From CAWJKP01 sp963843465 (GTDB lineage Bacteria > Planctomycetota > Planctomycetia > Pirellulales > Thermoguttaceae), in contig CAWJKP010000005.1 of the NCBI GenBank assembly GCA_963843465.1, positions 186,001-250,000 on the forward strand: 64,000 nt of DNA, read 5' to 3'. The notes beneath the pieces were generated by a model. The model was given only the letters and a program-made list of their open reading frames with translations. It searched no databases and was not told where the DNA came from. Below, piece after piece: positions 1 to 8,516 of the stretch. The position numbers were made by a program, and so were the translations under genes. Each line of letters starts with the position of its first letter. Within the stretch, counting starts at the first letter, position 1.

Positions 1-17
1 TCTTGTGCCTGACGGCA

Positions 18-40
18 CCCCGATAGCAAAGCTATCGGGG
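18..40. repeat. Perfect 10-bp stem hairpin
   Basis: CCCCGATAGC and GCTATCGGGG form a perfect stem around an AAA loop. It lies in the non-coding edge before the first gene, which is otherwise unexplained (bases 1-147). It has no T-tract, so it reads as a REP-like palindrome rather than a terminator. Confidence 0.6.
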
Positions 41-147
41 CCACCCACGCGCTGCGCGGCACGCCCCGCTGGCGAAACCGCTTCGTGGTATTCTTGCGGT
101 GGCTTGCCTGCGTACCCAGGGGAGCCCATGCGCATCAACTGGAACCG

Positions 148-693
148 TCAACGTCGATACTCAGGGTTATCCTTCAGTTTCTCAACTTGTTTCCTGACAG
201 CCTCGAAAATCTGGGCGACATGGACACTGCGCCCGTCTTCCACGCGCTTGGAGATCATTGTTAGCGGAAAAACGATCACCGTCGTATTAGGATATTGCAG
301 CGCGGGATCACGACCGTGTTCGTCATCGACCGTCACCCATTGGAGCGGCATTTCGTTGACAAATACGTTGCCTAGCACAATGCCCATAGACTGTAACTCA
401 TAGGTCTGATCACGGCGAAGAACTCTGTCATCAATCATGCGCTGCAAGAGCGGCAGATCATCCTTTGAGTGTCGAAGCGAGGTACCCTCGCCATAATGAG
501 AATGCAGTAGCGTGGCTACCACCGCCTCCTGTTCGCCAAGCCTAGCACGTTCCTCCTTTGTCATGGGCCGAGTTGGTGCGGGTGCTGGTTGCCTGGGAGC
601 TTCGGCCATCTTCAAATCCTTTGTGGCCGGGGCGTCGCTGCATCCGGCGAACCCAGCCAGTAAGACCATAGAGGCAAGGATGATACGGAGCAT
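148..693 (-). CDS. DUF3806-like lipoprotein
   Basis: A 181-residue predicted lipoprotein. I chose the methionine that begins MLRIILASMV because it opens a signal peptide ending in a lipobox (LAGFAGC) with the acylated Cys at residue 18; the nine upstream residues do not fit. A Pro/Ala-rich linker follows, then a soluble domain. The C-terminal half, with the segments LQWVTVDDEHGRDPAL and FPLTMISKRVEDG, matches what I remember of the DUF3806 family, whose function is unknown. It should be anchored at a membrane facing the periplasm. No operon partner lies within the window. Confidence 0.75.
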   Translation of the reverse strand: MLRIILASMVLLAGFAGCSDAPATKDLKMAEAPRQPAPAPTRPMTKEERARLGEQEAVVATLLHSHYGEGTSLRHSKDDLPLLQRMIDDRVLRRDQTYELQSMGIVLGNVFVNEMPLQWVTVDDEHGRDPALQYPNTTVIVFPLTMISKRVEDGRSVHVAQIFEAVRKQVEKLKDNPEYRR

Positions 694-911
694 CGCAACA
701 GGATCCTTTAAGGCAGCCAATATGTCGCATTATACTTCGCCTTACAAAACCCGGCAATCGGGCCAGAATCTCTGGCGGCATTCTTACAGATCTCCGCAAC
801 TCCGAAACAATCCACGAGGTGTTTTGGCCTTCTGGGCTGCACCAGGATCAGAGTATCCCTGCTCAACCGGCGTGGGTATGATATTGTGAAGGCGGCCGAG
901 GGAGAAATCGA

Positions 912-1151
912 GTGGCAGAGAAGCTGACGTTCCAATACGACCGCGATGCCGACATCCTCTACATCAGCACGCGGGCGCCTTACGCGGAACAGGAGTGCGA
1001 AGAGCTTGGCGACGAAGTCGTAGCCCGCCTCAACCCAACTACGGGGGCGGTCGAAAGCGTGGAGGTCTTATTCTTCTCGACAAGACTGCTGCGGAAGAAC
1101 CTCTTCGAGCTTCCAGTAACCGCCGAGTTGCACCTGGTTGCCGCAGATTAA
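912..1151 (+). CDS. DUF2283 family small protein
   Basis: A 79-residue protein with a GTG start preceded by a purine-rich stretch (GAGGGAGAAA). The N-terminal segment YDRDADILYIST is the hallmark of DUF2283, small proteins of unknown biochemical role that often lie beside toxin-like DUF4258 genes. Here no such partner is adjacent: the next gene is rlmN on the other strand, so this copy is an orphan. The length is normal for the family. Confidence 0.8.
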   Translation: MAEKLTFQYDRDADILYISTRAPYAEQECEELGDEVVARLNPTTGAVESVEVLFFSTRLLRKNLFELPVTAELHLVAAD

Positions 1152-1170
1152 AGTAAGGACCGGCCGGAAA

Positions 1171-1229
1171 GTACGTCAGGCTTTCCAGCCTGACAGAGCA
1201 GACGGGTCAGGCCGGAAAGCCTGACGTAC
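1171..1229. repeat. Palindromic repeat, GTACGTCAGGC family, copy 1
   Basis: An inverted repeat with arms GTACGTCAGGCTTTCCAGCC and its near complement GGCCGGAAAGCCTGACGTAC. A second copy lies at 45386-45444. Both sit in intergenic gaps just after a plus-strand gene. REPIN-like. Confidence 0.85.
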
Positions 1230-1354
1230 GTGGCGTTCCTGACGCCGGAAGCGGGGCCATATTGCTCGCCCCGGAACGCCACGCAGCGCGTTCCCTACAG
1301 AGCCAAGTCGCTCAACTTGTTTCGGGGCAGCTCGTTTCGAGGCAGCCACGTAAT

Positions 1355-1377
1355 CCGGCGTGGCCGCCGGGGCTAAC
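1355..1377. repeat. Solo half of GTTAGCCCCGGCGGCC repeat
   Basis: The minus strand reads GTTAGCCCCGGCGGCCACGC. This is one arm of the palindrome found complete and in frame inside the hydrolase gene at 25591-25650. It lies just beyond the 3' end of rlmN. Confidence 0.6.
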
Positions 1378-1396
1378 ATGGGATTCGGCCCGCTCC

Positions 1397-2425
1397 TCAC
1401 GCATGGCTCCGCCGCAGTTGCCCACAGGCCGCGTCGATGCGGTCGCCTTTGCGCCAGCGGACGGCCACGGTCAGGCCGGCTTGTTCGAGAATCTCGACGA
1501 AGCGGGCCGTGGCGAAGGATGGGGGCGTCTCGTAAGGAAGACCGGCGACCGGATTGTAGGGGATTACGTTGATCAGGGCCGGCCGGCCCGCAAGCAGCCC
1601 AGCCAGCTTGTGGGCGTGCTCAGGTTGGTCGTTCAGTCCGCCTAAGAGAACGTACTCGTAGGTCGGCCGGCGGCCGGTCTTGTCGAAGTAGTAGTCGGCC
1701 GCTTCCAAGATCGCGGCGATGCCCACCTTGCGATTGGTCGGCACCAGCCGGCTGCGAAGCTCGTCGTCGGGGGCGTGCAACGAGACGGCCAGGTGGTACT
1801 GGTGGTTCTCATCGGCCAGCCGGCGGATCGCCTTGGGAATGCCCACCGTGGAGATCGTGATCCGCCGGGCGCCGATCCCCAGCCCATACGGAACCGAAGC
1901 AACCTTGAGCGCCGGCAGCAGCCGGTCGAGGTTGGCCAAAGGCTCGCCCATGCCCATCACCACGATGTGATTGATCCGCTCCTCGGCCGGCAGCAGCCGG
2001 GCAAGCTGCAGCAGCTCTTCGAGGATCTCGCCGCTGGTCAGGTTGCGGGCCACGCCGTCCAGGCCGCTGGCACAGAAGACGCAGCCCATCGCACAGCCCA
2101 CCTGCGTGCTGATGCAGACCGTGCGGTTCTGCTTGTCGTCGCGCAACAGCACGCACTCGATGCGGTTGCCGTCGCCCAGGCTCAAGAGCAGCTTCTCGGT
2201 GCCATCGTCGGCGATCGGGTGCGCCTCGACCCGGGTAGTCCAAATCTGGAACTCCTCGGCAAGCAGGCCGCGGAGGGCCTTGGGCAGGTCGGTCATCTCG
2301 TGGAACTGTAAGGCCCGGCGCTGGAACAGCCAGCCCCACACCTGCGCAGCCCGATAGCGGGAGAGGTTCCGCTGGGCGAACCACTCCTGGAGCTGATCGA
2401 TGGTCTGGTCCAGCAGGGGAAGCAT
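1397..2425 (-). CDS. rlmN: 23S rRNA/tRNA adenine-C2 methyltransferase RlmN
   Basis: A radical SAM enzyme that methylates C2 of A2503 in 23S rRNA and A37 of some tRNAs. The radical SAM cluster motif CAMGCVFC (C111, C115, C118) and the C-terminal methyl-carrying cysteine in DAACGQL (C334) are both present, so the protein should be active. It has 342 residues from the ATG chosen here; an in-frame TTG five codons upstream is less likely and would run into the palindromic element that separates it from miaB. miaB lies just upstream on the same strand, giving a tRNA/rRNA modification pair. Confidence 0.95.
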   Translation of the reverse strand: MLPLLDQTIDQLQEWFAQRNLSRYRAAQVWGWLFQRRALQFHEMTDLPKALRGLLAEEFQIWTTRVEAHPIADDGTEKLLLSLGDGNRIECVLLRDDKQNRTVCISTQVGCAMGCVFCASGLDGVARNLTSGEILEELLQLARLLPAEERINHIVVMGMGEPLANLDRLLPALKVASVPYGLGIGARRITISTVGIPKAIRRLADENHQYHLAVSLHAPDDELRSRLVPTNRKVGIAAILEAADYYFDKTGRRPTYEYVLLGGLNDQPEHAHKLAGLLAGRPALINVIPYNPVAGLPYETPPSFATARFVEILEQAGLTVAVRWRKGDRIDAACGQLRRSHA

Positions 2426-2443
2426 ACAGAATTGTATCAACTT

Positions 2444-2646
2444 AAACTGTTAACGCCACCACCGGCCTTGTGCCGGTGGAGCGATGATTGGCAGCTAGAA
2501 GCGGCGGCCCCGAAAGAGTTCCGTTTTTTTCAGTTTTCGGCCCGGCCGGGCCGAAAACGGAAAAAAACGGTGCATCGGTATCAGGGCGTTTCCAGCTGCC
2601 AATCATCGCTCCACGGGGATAAACCCCGTGGTGGCGTTTACAGTTT
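2444..2646. repeat. Nested palindromic element between miaB and rlmN
   Basis: Two 53-base arms (2444-2496 and 2594-2646) are near-perfect reverse complements. Each contains its own small hairpin (CCACCGGCCTTGTGCCGGTGG on the left, CCACGGGGATAAACCCCGTG on the right), and the centre (2521-2572) holds a further long hairpin built on CCGTTTTTTTC and CGGCCCGGCCGGGCCG. The whole element could fold on itself in either strand. It resembles a non-autonomous mobile element or REPIN; it could also act as a transcriptional barrier between miaB and rlmN. Confidence 0.8.
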
Positions 2647-2651
2647 GAGTA

Positions 2652-4034
<1,383 letters not shown>

Positions 4035-4065
4035 TCCTTCAGTATATCCGCGCGGGTAACTCGAC

Positions 4066-4163
4066 GTAGGGTGGGCTTTAGCCCGCCTTCACGTCGGGGC
4101 GCCGAGAAGACAGGCGTTGCGGCGAAAGACGGCAAGGTCGTGGCGGGCTGAAGCCCACCCTAC
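4066..4163. repeat. REPIN-like repeat, GTAGGGTGGGCTTTAGCCC family
   Basis: It starts GTAGGGTGGGCTTTAGCCCG and ends with the inverse CGGGCTGAAGCCCACCCTAC, so GTAG/CTAC bounds both ends. The arms are separated by about 50 bases. It lies between the small membrane protein gene and miaB. A solo half-copy follows the RACo-like gene near 47325. Confidence 0.85.
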
Positions 4164-4164
4164 G

Positions 4165-4359
4165 TCAGGCGGCCTTGCCGCGGCCGGCGGCCTTCGGTTT
4201 GCCGGCCTGGACCGCCTTGCGGCGTTTGGCCTCTTCCATTTTCTCGCGGAATTGGCCGACGAGCCGGTCCCGCCGGCGGATCATCAGCCGGACGAGGAAC
4301 ATCACGGCGAGGTACCCGGCCGTGGCCAAGAGGACGATGCTCCAGCGATCCGTCGGCAT
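4165..4359 (-). CDS. Small single-pass membrane protein
   Basis: A 64-residue protein beginning MPTDRWSIVL with one transmembrane segment (about residues 8-24, IVLLATAGYLAVMFLVRLMI) followed by a very basic cytoplasmic tail rich in Arg/Lys/Ala. A longer reading frame reaches 4491, but the extra N-terminus has no protein-like character, so I place the start at the internal ATG. No Shine-Dalgarno site is obvious. It could be a membrane anchor or assembly factor; the function is not known. Its stop is next to a REPIN-like element. Confidence 0.6.
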   Translation of the reverse strand: MPTDRWSIVLLATAGYLAVMFLVRLMIRRRDRLVGQFREKMEEAKRRKAVQAGKPKAAGRGKAA

Positions 4360-4599
4360 GTTGCAAGTCCAGGGTTCGGTTTCCGGCCGAGCCGCGTTGG
4401 CCTGGACGTGCGTCCCGGGCGTAGCAGACTCGGCATGGACGATCTCGGCGGATTCTAGCAGGAAACCTCGCCGGGGGCCAAGGCGAGCCAAGGCAGGATT
4501 GCCGCTCCGGTCGCCCTTGACACAACCCTATGCTGCCAAAACAATAGAGTCGTTGCCCGGCTTCCTCGATCCATTGTGTACCGCTCGCGGGGGCCGCTT

Positions 4600-5248
4600 A
4601 TGACCACCACTTCTTCCGATGTGTCCGCCAAACAGTGGACCGTTGCCGACGTTCAGGCGCGGGTCGGCGGGATTCCGCTGGACCGCATCCGCACCTATCC
4701 TGCGCCGGGTACCGCCACCGAGGCGGATGTCTTGGAGGCCGAGGCCCACGGCGACCGCATCTGCGAGCTGGTCGACGGCATCCTCGTGGAGAAACCGCTG
4801 GGCAGCTACGAGTCGTTGTTGGCAGGGAAGATCATCCATGCGTTGTGCAGCTACCTGGAAAGCAACGACCTCGGTCTTGTGCTGGGGGAGGCGGGAATGC
4901 TCAAGGTCCTGCCCCGACAGGTGCGCGTGCCTGATGTCTCCTTCATTGGCTGGGATCGGCTCCCTGGGCGGCAGTTGCCCCAGGAGCGGATCTATGCCGC
5001 TCGTTCCCGATCTGGCCGTCGAGGTACTGTCGCCAGGCAACACGGAGGCAGAGATGCAGCGGAAACTCCATGAGTATTTCTCCGCAGGCGTGCGGCTGGT
5101 ATGGTACATTGCGCCGGAAACGCGCACGGCCCGTGCCTATACCGCCGAAGACCAATGGCAAGACCACGGGCTCGGCGACTCACTCTCCGGCGGCGACGTG
5201 CTGCCGGGCTTCCTCTTGTCGCTTGACAAGTTGTTCGGCGGGCCGTAG
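4600..5248 (+). pseudogene. Uma2 family (DUF820) nuclease-like protein, frameshifted
   Basis: The Uma2 family has a PD-(D/E)xK endonuclease fold and is heavily amplified in cyanobacteria and planctomycetes. The first frame, from the ATG of MTTTSSDVSA, runs through GDRICELVDGILVEKPLG and VPDVSFIGWDRL. Near 4990-5000 the reading frame must shift by +1 to continue as PLVPDLAVEVLSPGNTEAEM and then to the stop at 5248. The conserved D of VPDVSF and the E and K region AVEVLS...KLHEYF are split over two frames. One extra base (or two missing) relative to the ancestral gene explains it. It is either a true pseudogene or a sequencing error; no slippery heptamer is seen. Confidence 0.85.
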
Positions 5249-5261
5249 GTGCGGCTTGTTC

Positions 5262-5321
5262 GTAGCATGGGCATTCTTGCCCGTGCTGTTTGCATCACAC
5301 GGGCAAGAATGCCCATGCTAC
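5262..5321. repeat. REPIN-like repeat, GTAGCATGGGCATTC family, copy 1
   Basis: It begins GTAGCATGGGCATTCTTGCC and ends GGCAAGAATGCCCATGCTAC, a perfect inverted pair with GTAG/CTAC boundaries. It follows the Uma2 pseudogene. The second copy is at 53921-53980. Confidence 0.9.
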
Positions 5322-5384
5322 ATTTGCTAGCGTTCCGCCGGAAATCCTCCTCGTATGGTGAGAAATGCGAGTTAAGGCAGCTTC

Positions 5385-5420
5385 CCCTCACCCCTTCCCT
5401 CGCCCGGAGGGAGAGGGGGA
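5385..5420. repeat. CCCTCTCCC...GGGAGAGGG repeat overlapping leuA 3' end
   Basis: A member of the family CCCTCACCC / CTCGCCCGGAGGGAGAGG seen also near 28561, 38786, 39353 and 40857. Here it overlaps the last codons and stop of leuA, encoding the odd tail SPSPSGRGKG and supplying the TGA in GGTGAGGGG. Confidence 0.75.
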
Positions 5421-6971
5421 ACCGGTCGCGACCGGCTGCTCGCCGACGGCTCCCACTGCGGCGATGCGGTTGATGGCGTTCAAGAATGCGCGGGCGCTGG
5501 CCTCGACGCTGTCGGTCGAGACGCCCCGGCCGCGATAGAGCTCGCCGCGGTGCTCGACCTGCACGGTCACCTCGCCCTGGGCGTCCTGGCCGACGGTGAC
5601 GCTATGGACGTGGAAGTCCTTGCAGGTCACGGCCACGCCCGTGAGCTTGCCGATAGCCAGGAAGACGGCGTCGATCGGGCCGTCGCCGGCGGCCATGCGG
5701 GTACTTTGCACCTGGTCGCCGTGGCGGACGGTGAGGGTCACTTCTGGGGTTCGTCCGCTGCCGGAGCTGAGCTGGTAGGACTCCAGCGTCCAGTGCTCGG
5801 CGACCGTGTGGATCTGCTGCTCGATGAGGGCCATGAGGTCGGCATCGTAGAGCTGTTTCTTCTTGTCGGCCAGGACCTTGAAGCCGTCGAAGACCTTGTT
5901 GAGCTGCTGGCCGCTGAGGTTGTATCCGAGGTGGCGGGCGCGGTCGGCCAGCGCGGCCCGGCCGCTGTGTTTGCCCAGCACGAGGTCGCTCATGGTGAAG
6001 CCCACGTCCTCAGGCCGCATGATCTCGTAGGTCGTGCGTTCCTTGAGCATGCCGTCCTGGTGGATGCCCGCCTCATGGGCGAAAGCGTTGCGGCCGACGA
6101 TGGCCTTGTTCCGTTGCACGTGCATGCCCGTGATGTTGGACAACAGCCGGCTGGTGGGGACCAGCCGCTGGGTCTGGATGCGGGTTTGGGCATGGTAGAC
6201 GTCGTGCCGGGTCTTCAGCGCCATGGCCACCTCTTCCAGCGAGCAGTTGCCCGCCCGCTCGCCGATGCCGTTGACCGTACACTCGATCTGGCCGGCGCCG
6301 GCCTCGACGGCGGCGAGGCTGTTGGCCACGGCCATGCCCAGGTCGTTGTGGCAGTGGACGCTGACCACCGCCTTGTCGATGTTCGGCACCCGCCGGCGGA
6401 GCGTGGCGATAACGTGGTGCATTTGGGCGGGCGTGGCGTAGCCGACCGTATCGGGGATGTTGACCGTGGTGGCCCCGGCGGCGATGGCCGCCTCGACCAC
6501 CTGGCAGAGGAAGTCGATCTCTGTGCGGGCGGCGTCTTCCGGGGAGAACTCGACATCCGAGCAGTAGCCCACCGCCCGGCGAACGCTGGCCACGGCCCGC
6601 TGGATGATCTCCTCTTTGCCCATCTTGAGCTTGAACTCGCGATGGATGGCGCTGGTGGCCAGGAAGACGTGGATGCGGGGGGTTTCCGCCTTCTGGACGG
6701 CTTCCCAGGCCCGGTCGATGTCCTCGTCGCGGCAGCGGGCCAGGCCGCAGATGATCGAGCCCCGCACGTTGCCGGCGATGGCCTGGACCGCCTCGAAGTC
6801 GCCGGGTGAGGCGATGGGGAACCCGGCCTCGATCACGTCCACCCCCAGGTCCACCAGGGCCTGGGCCAGTTCCATTTTTTCCGCAAGGTTCATGCTGCAG
6901 CCGGGCGACTGCTCTCCGTCGCGCAGCGTGGTATCGAAGATTACGATGCGGCGTTGTGATGATTCGCTCAT
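5388..6971 (-). CDS. leuA: 2-isopropylmalate synthase
   Basis: This enzyme catalyses the first committed step of leucine synthesis, joining acetyl-CoA and 2-oxoisovalerate. The 527-residue protein has the N-terminal TIM-barrel signature FDTTLRDGEQSPG, the metal-binding HCHNDLGMAVANS segment, and a C-terminal LeuA allosteric dimer domain (about residues 370-510) where leucine feedback acts. The start is supported by an AAGGA about 10 bases upstream. The last residues (VATGSPSPSGRGKG) come from a palindromic repeat and are not family-like. A leucine leader peptide and terminator lie upstream, so expression is probably controlled by attenuation. No leuB, leuC or leuD lies nearby. Confidence 0.96.
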   Translation of the reverse strand: MSESSQRRIVIFDTTLRDGEQSPGCSMNLAEKMELAQALVDLGVDVIEAGFPIASPGDFEAVQAIAGNVRGSIICGLARCRDEDIDRAWEAVQKAETPRIHVFLATSAIHREFKLKMGKEEIIQRAVASVRRAVGYCSDVEFSPEDAARTEIDFLCQVVEAAIAAGATTVNIPDTVGYATPAQMHHVIATLRRRVPNIDKAVVSVHCHNDLGMAVANSLAAVEAGAGQIECTVNGIGERAGNCSLEEVAMALKTRHDVYHAQTRIQTQRLVPTSRLLSNITGMHVQRNKAIVGRNAFAHEAGIHQDGMLKERTTYEIMRPEDVGFTMSDLVLGKHSGRAALADRARHLGYNLSGQQLNKVFDGFKVLADKKKQLYDADLMALIEQQIHTVAEHWTLESYQLSSGSGRTPEVTLTVRHGDQVQSTRMAAGDGPIDAVFLAIGKLTGVAVTCKDFHVHSVTVGQDAQGEVTVQVEHRGELYRGRGVSTDSVEASARAFLNAINRIAAVGAVGEQPVATGSPSPSGRGKG

Positions 6972-7137
6972 AGCGCTGGTTCCTTGGAAGGGTGAAAAGA
7001 ACGATGGGCTGGCAAGAACCTACCGACGCACGGAGAGCCGACCCCTGGTCGGCGGTGTAAGCACCAACCAGGTCCTCGTCGGTCTCAGTCGCCGGCAGGT
7101 CTTCGCACCAGTCGCCATGCTAGCTACGTCTCCCAAG

Positions 7138-7175
7138 AAAGAAAAAACCCCGAGGCCGCGGCCGACCTCAGGGTT
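7138..7175 (-). terminator. leuA attenuator (intrinsic terminator in the leader)
   Basis: On the minus strand AACCCTGAGG and CCTCGGGGTT form a 10-pair stem (one G-T) closed by a GC-rich loop, followed directly by TTTTTTCTTTC. It lies between the leader peptide and leuA, about 165 bases before the leuA start. The 5' arm can instead pair with CCTTAGGGTT at 7212-7221, giving an antiterminator. On the plus strand the T-tract is poor, so the terminator is directional towards leuA. Confidence 0.85.
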
Positions 7176-7211
7176 TCGTTTCTCGCTGTTCTCAGTGCCG
7201 AGCGGATGATG

Positions 7212-7247
7212 AACCCTAAGGCCTCCCCTTAAGAAGGGGCAATAGGA
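7212..7247 (-). promoter_or_regulatory. Antiterminator and protector hairpin region of the leuA leader
   Basis: On the minus strand CCCCTT and AAGGGG flank a CTT loop (7225-7239), extended by CCTA (7243-7246) pairing with TAGG (7215-7218). This protector hairpin overlaps CCTTAGGGTT (7212-7221), which can pair fully (one wobble) with the terminator 5' arm AACCCTGAGG. The two structures are mutually exclusive. The leucine codons lie in the protector's 5' strand, so a stalled ribosome would free the antiterminator. Confidence 0.75.
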
Positions 7248-7272
7248 ACAAGGCTAGCCGATGCGCAAACAT
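7216..7272 (-). CDS. leuA leader peptide
   Basis: An 18-codon open frame encodes MFAHRLALFLLPLLKGRP. Six of 18 residues are leucine, encoded by CTA, TTG, CTA, TTG, CTT and CTT, codons that are uncommon in a GC-rich genome where CTG and CTC dominate. It begins about 36 bases after the predicted transcription start and ends just before the attenuator. The start lacks a clear Shine-Dalgarno sequence. Its job would be to stall ribosomes when leucyl-tRNA is scarce and so let transcription reach leuA. It is the functional analogue of leuL in enteric bacteria, found here by reading the sequence. Confidence 0.8.
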   Translation of the reverse strand: MFAHRLALFLLPLLKGRP

Positions 7273-7314
7273 CAAAAAACGCTCGAAAAGGACGATGCTT
7301 CAATACATCACATC

Positions 7315-7343
7315 AGTGTACTTGGGTATAGAGTCGCGGTCAA
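7315..7343 (-). promoter_or_regulatory. Sigma-70-type promoter for the leuA leader
   Basis: The minus strand has TTGACC (7338-7343), a 17-base spacer, and TACACT (7315-7320). The predicted start of transcription, near 7308, is just upstream of the leader peptide ATG at 7272 and leaves a leader of about 335 bases before leuA. Confidence 0.65.
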
Positions 7344-7536
7344 GCTGGCCGGTTCGGGGGTAGCAGTAAGAATGGGTGCAACGTCCACGCTTGCCGTGGG
7401 CCTGATTTGGCGGCAAACATGCTTGCTGTCTTGCTCCGCTTGCCCAGCCGACATGCTCACCCCTCACTCGCTGCATTCTCTTTCTGGCTTTCGGTCTTTC
7501 GGGTTTTCGTGATTCGTATCCTCGTTGGAATGGGCC

Positions 7537-7773
7537 ATGACCGGCGGGAATCTCGATCTTTCCAGCGATCCGGGACCACGAAGGCAGCCGGGCGCCTCCG
7601 CCGAAAGGAGACCTTTCCTGGGGGTTACCTTCGCCTGTTGTAGCGTCTACCTAAGGATTTACGTAAACCGATCGGCCACCGCCTACGAGGGCCATTGTCC
7701 GCGGTGCGGACGGCCGATACGAATTGGTATCGGGCCCGAGGGAACGAGCGATCGGTTTTTTGCCGCGTTCTAA
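7537..7773 (+). CDS. Small zinc-ribbon protein, conserved in planctomycetes
   Basis: A 78-residue protein starting at the ATG of MTGGNLDLSS; a TTG four codons earlier is also possible. After a variable Pro/Arg-rich N-terminus comes a compact block with FLGVTFACCSVYLRIYVNR, a CPRCGR knuckle and a closing RIGIGPEGTSDRFFAAF. With the paired cysteines CC and CPRC it can bind a zinc ion. I recall very similar short proteins in many planctomycete genomes, where the function is unknown; that is recognition from memory, not a search. Confidence 0.75.
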   Translation: MTGGNLDLSSDPGPRRQPGASAERRPFLGVTFACCSVYLRIYVNRSATAYEGHCPRCGRPIRIGIGPEGTSDRFFAAF

Positions 7774-7868
7774 TTCGGTCTGGACGCTAACACGCCTTTT
7801 TCGGTATCTTCCGCACCCGCCCCACCGCCTGACCGGACGTAAGGGGTGGCTGGTCACGAATAACTCTC

Positions 7869-8354
7869 ATGGACTACGAAGTACCGCGTTGCGGCCGGCA
7901 CTGCAGCGTCACGGGCCGGGAGTTTGCCCCGGGCGAGGAGTTCTATTCGGCCCTGGTGGCGGAAGGCGCGGAGCTGGTCCGGCGGGAGTTTTCCCGGGAG
8001 GCATGGCAGGGCCCGCCGGAGAAAGCTGTGGGCTGGTGGAAGTCGCAAATGCCCGGGGCTGACGCCAAGCGGATACACTGGGCGCCCAACGACGTGATGC
8101 TCCGGTTATTCGAGCAACTCGAAGGACAGCCGGAGAAGCAAGACATGCGGTATGTGCTGGCCCTGCTCTTGGTCCGACGCCGGGTGATGCGCCTGGACGA
8201 GACCGAGCGCGACCAGCAGGGCCGGGAAATGTTGGTGCTCTATTGTCCTCGCCGCGACGCCACTTACCGGACCCCGGTGGCGGTTCCCGACGAGCCGCGG
8301 GTGAATCAGATCCAGGACGAGCTGGCACGACTGCTTTTCGCGAAGGGCCTATGA
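7869..8354 (+). CDS. Conserved hypothetical protein
   Basis: A 161-residue soluble protein. The N-terminus (PRCGRHCSVTGREFAPGEEF) has three cysteines in a treble-clef-like arrangement, suggesting a small metal site. The remainder has helical, charged segments (DVMLRLFEQLEGQPEKQDM, RYVLALLLVRRRVMRLDETE) and no catalytic motif I recognise. It has no signal peptide. It is followed closely by a lipoprotein gene on the same strand and may form an operon with it. No function assigned. Confidence 0.75.
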   Translation: MDYEVPRCGRHCSVTGREFAPGEEFYSALVAEGAELVRREFSREAWQGPPEKAVGWWKSQMPGADAKRIHWAPNDVMLRLFEQLEGQPEKQDMRYVLALLLVRRRVMRLDETERDQQGREMLVLYCPRRDATYRTPVAVPDEPRVNQIQDELARLLFAKGL

Positions 8355-8441
8355 ATCAATACGTTGGGCAATGCTAAGGCCGCGTAAGCCGCGGGAGAGA
8401 ACCACGTGGCGGAAAAATCGCAACCGTTCACGGTGCGGAAT

Positions 8442-8516
8442 GTAGCAGGCACACGCCGTGTGCCGTCCGCTGGCATGGGCGGTGACAGCCGACGGCACAC
8501 GGCGTGTGCCTGCTAC
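8442..8516. repeat. REPIN-like repeat, GTAGCAGGCACACGCC family, copy 1
   Basis: It begins GTAGCAGGCACACGCCGTGT and ends with its inverse, CACGGCGTGTGCCTGCTAC. Its last base directly precedes the ATG of the downstream lipoprotein. It is preceded by AACCGTTCACGGT, which also precedes the copy near 45495. Other copies: 20021-20079 and 36058-36116. Confidence 0.92.

Noticed and set aside
5550..6809. A 419-residue open frame opposite leuA
   Set aside because: It is the antisense shadow of leuA, with typical Ala/Gly/Val/Asp/His-rich nonsense composition.
7130..7290. A T-box riboswitch upstream of leuA
   Set aside because: No T-box consensus (AGGGTGGAACCGCG) is present; the leader peptide with leucine codons explains the terminator better.
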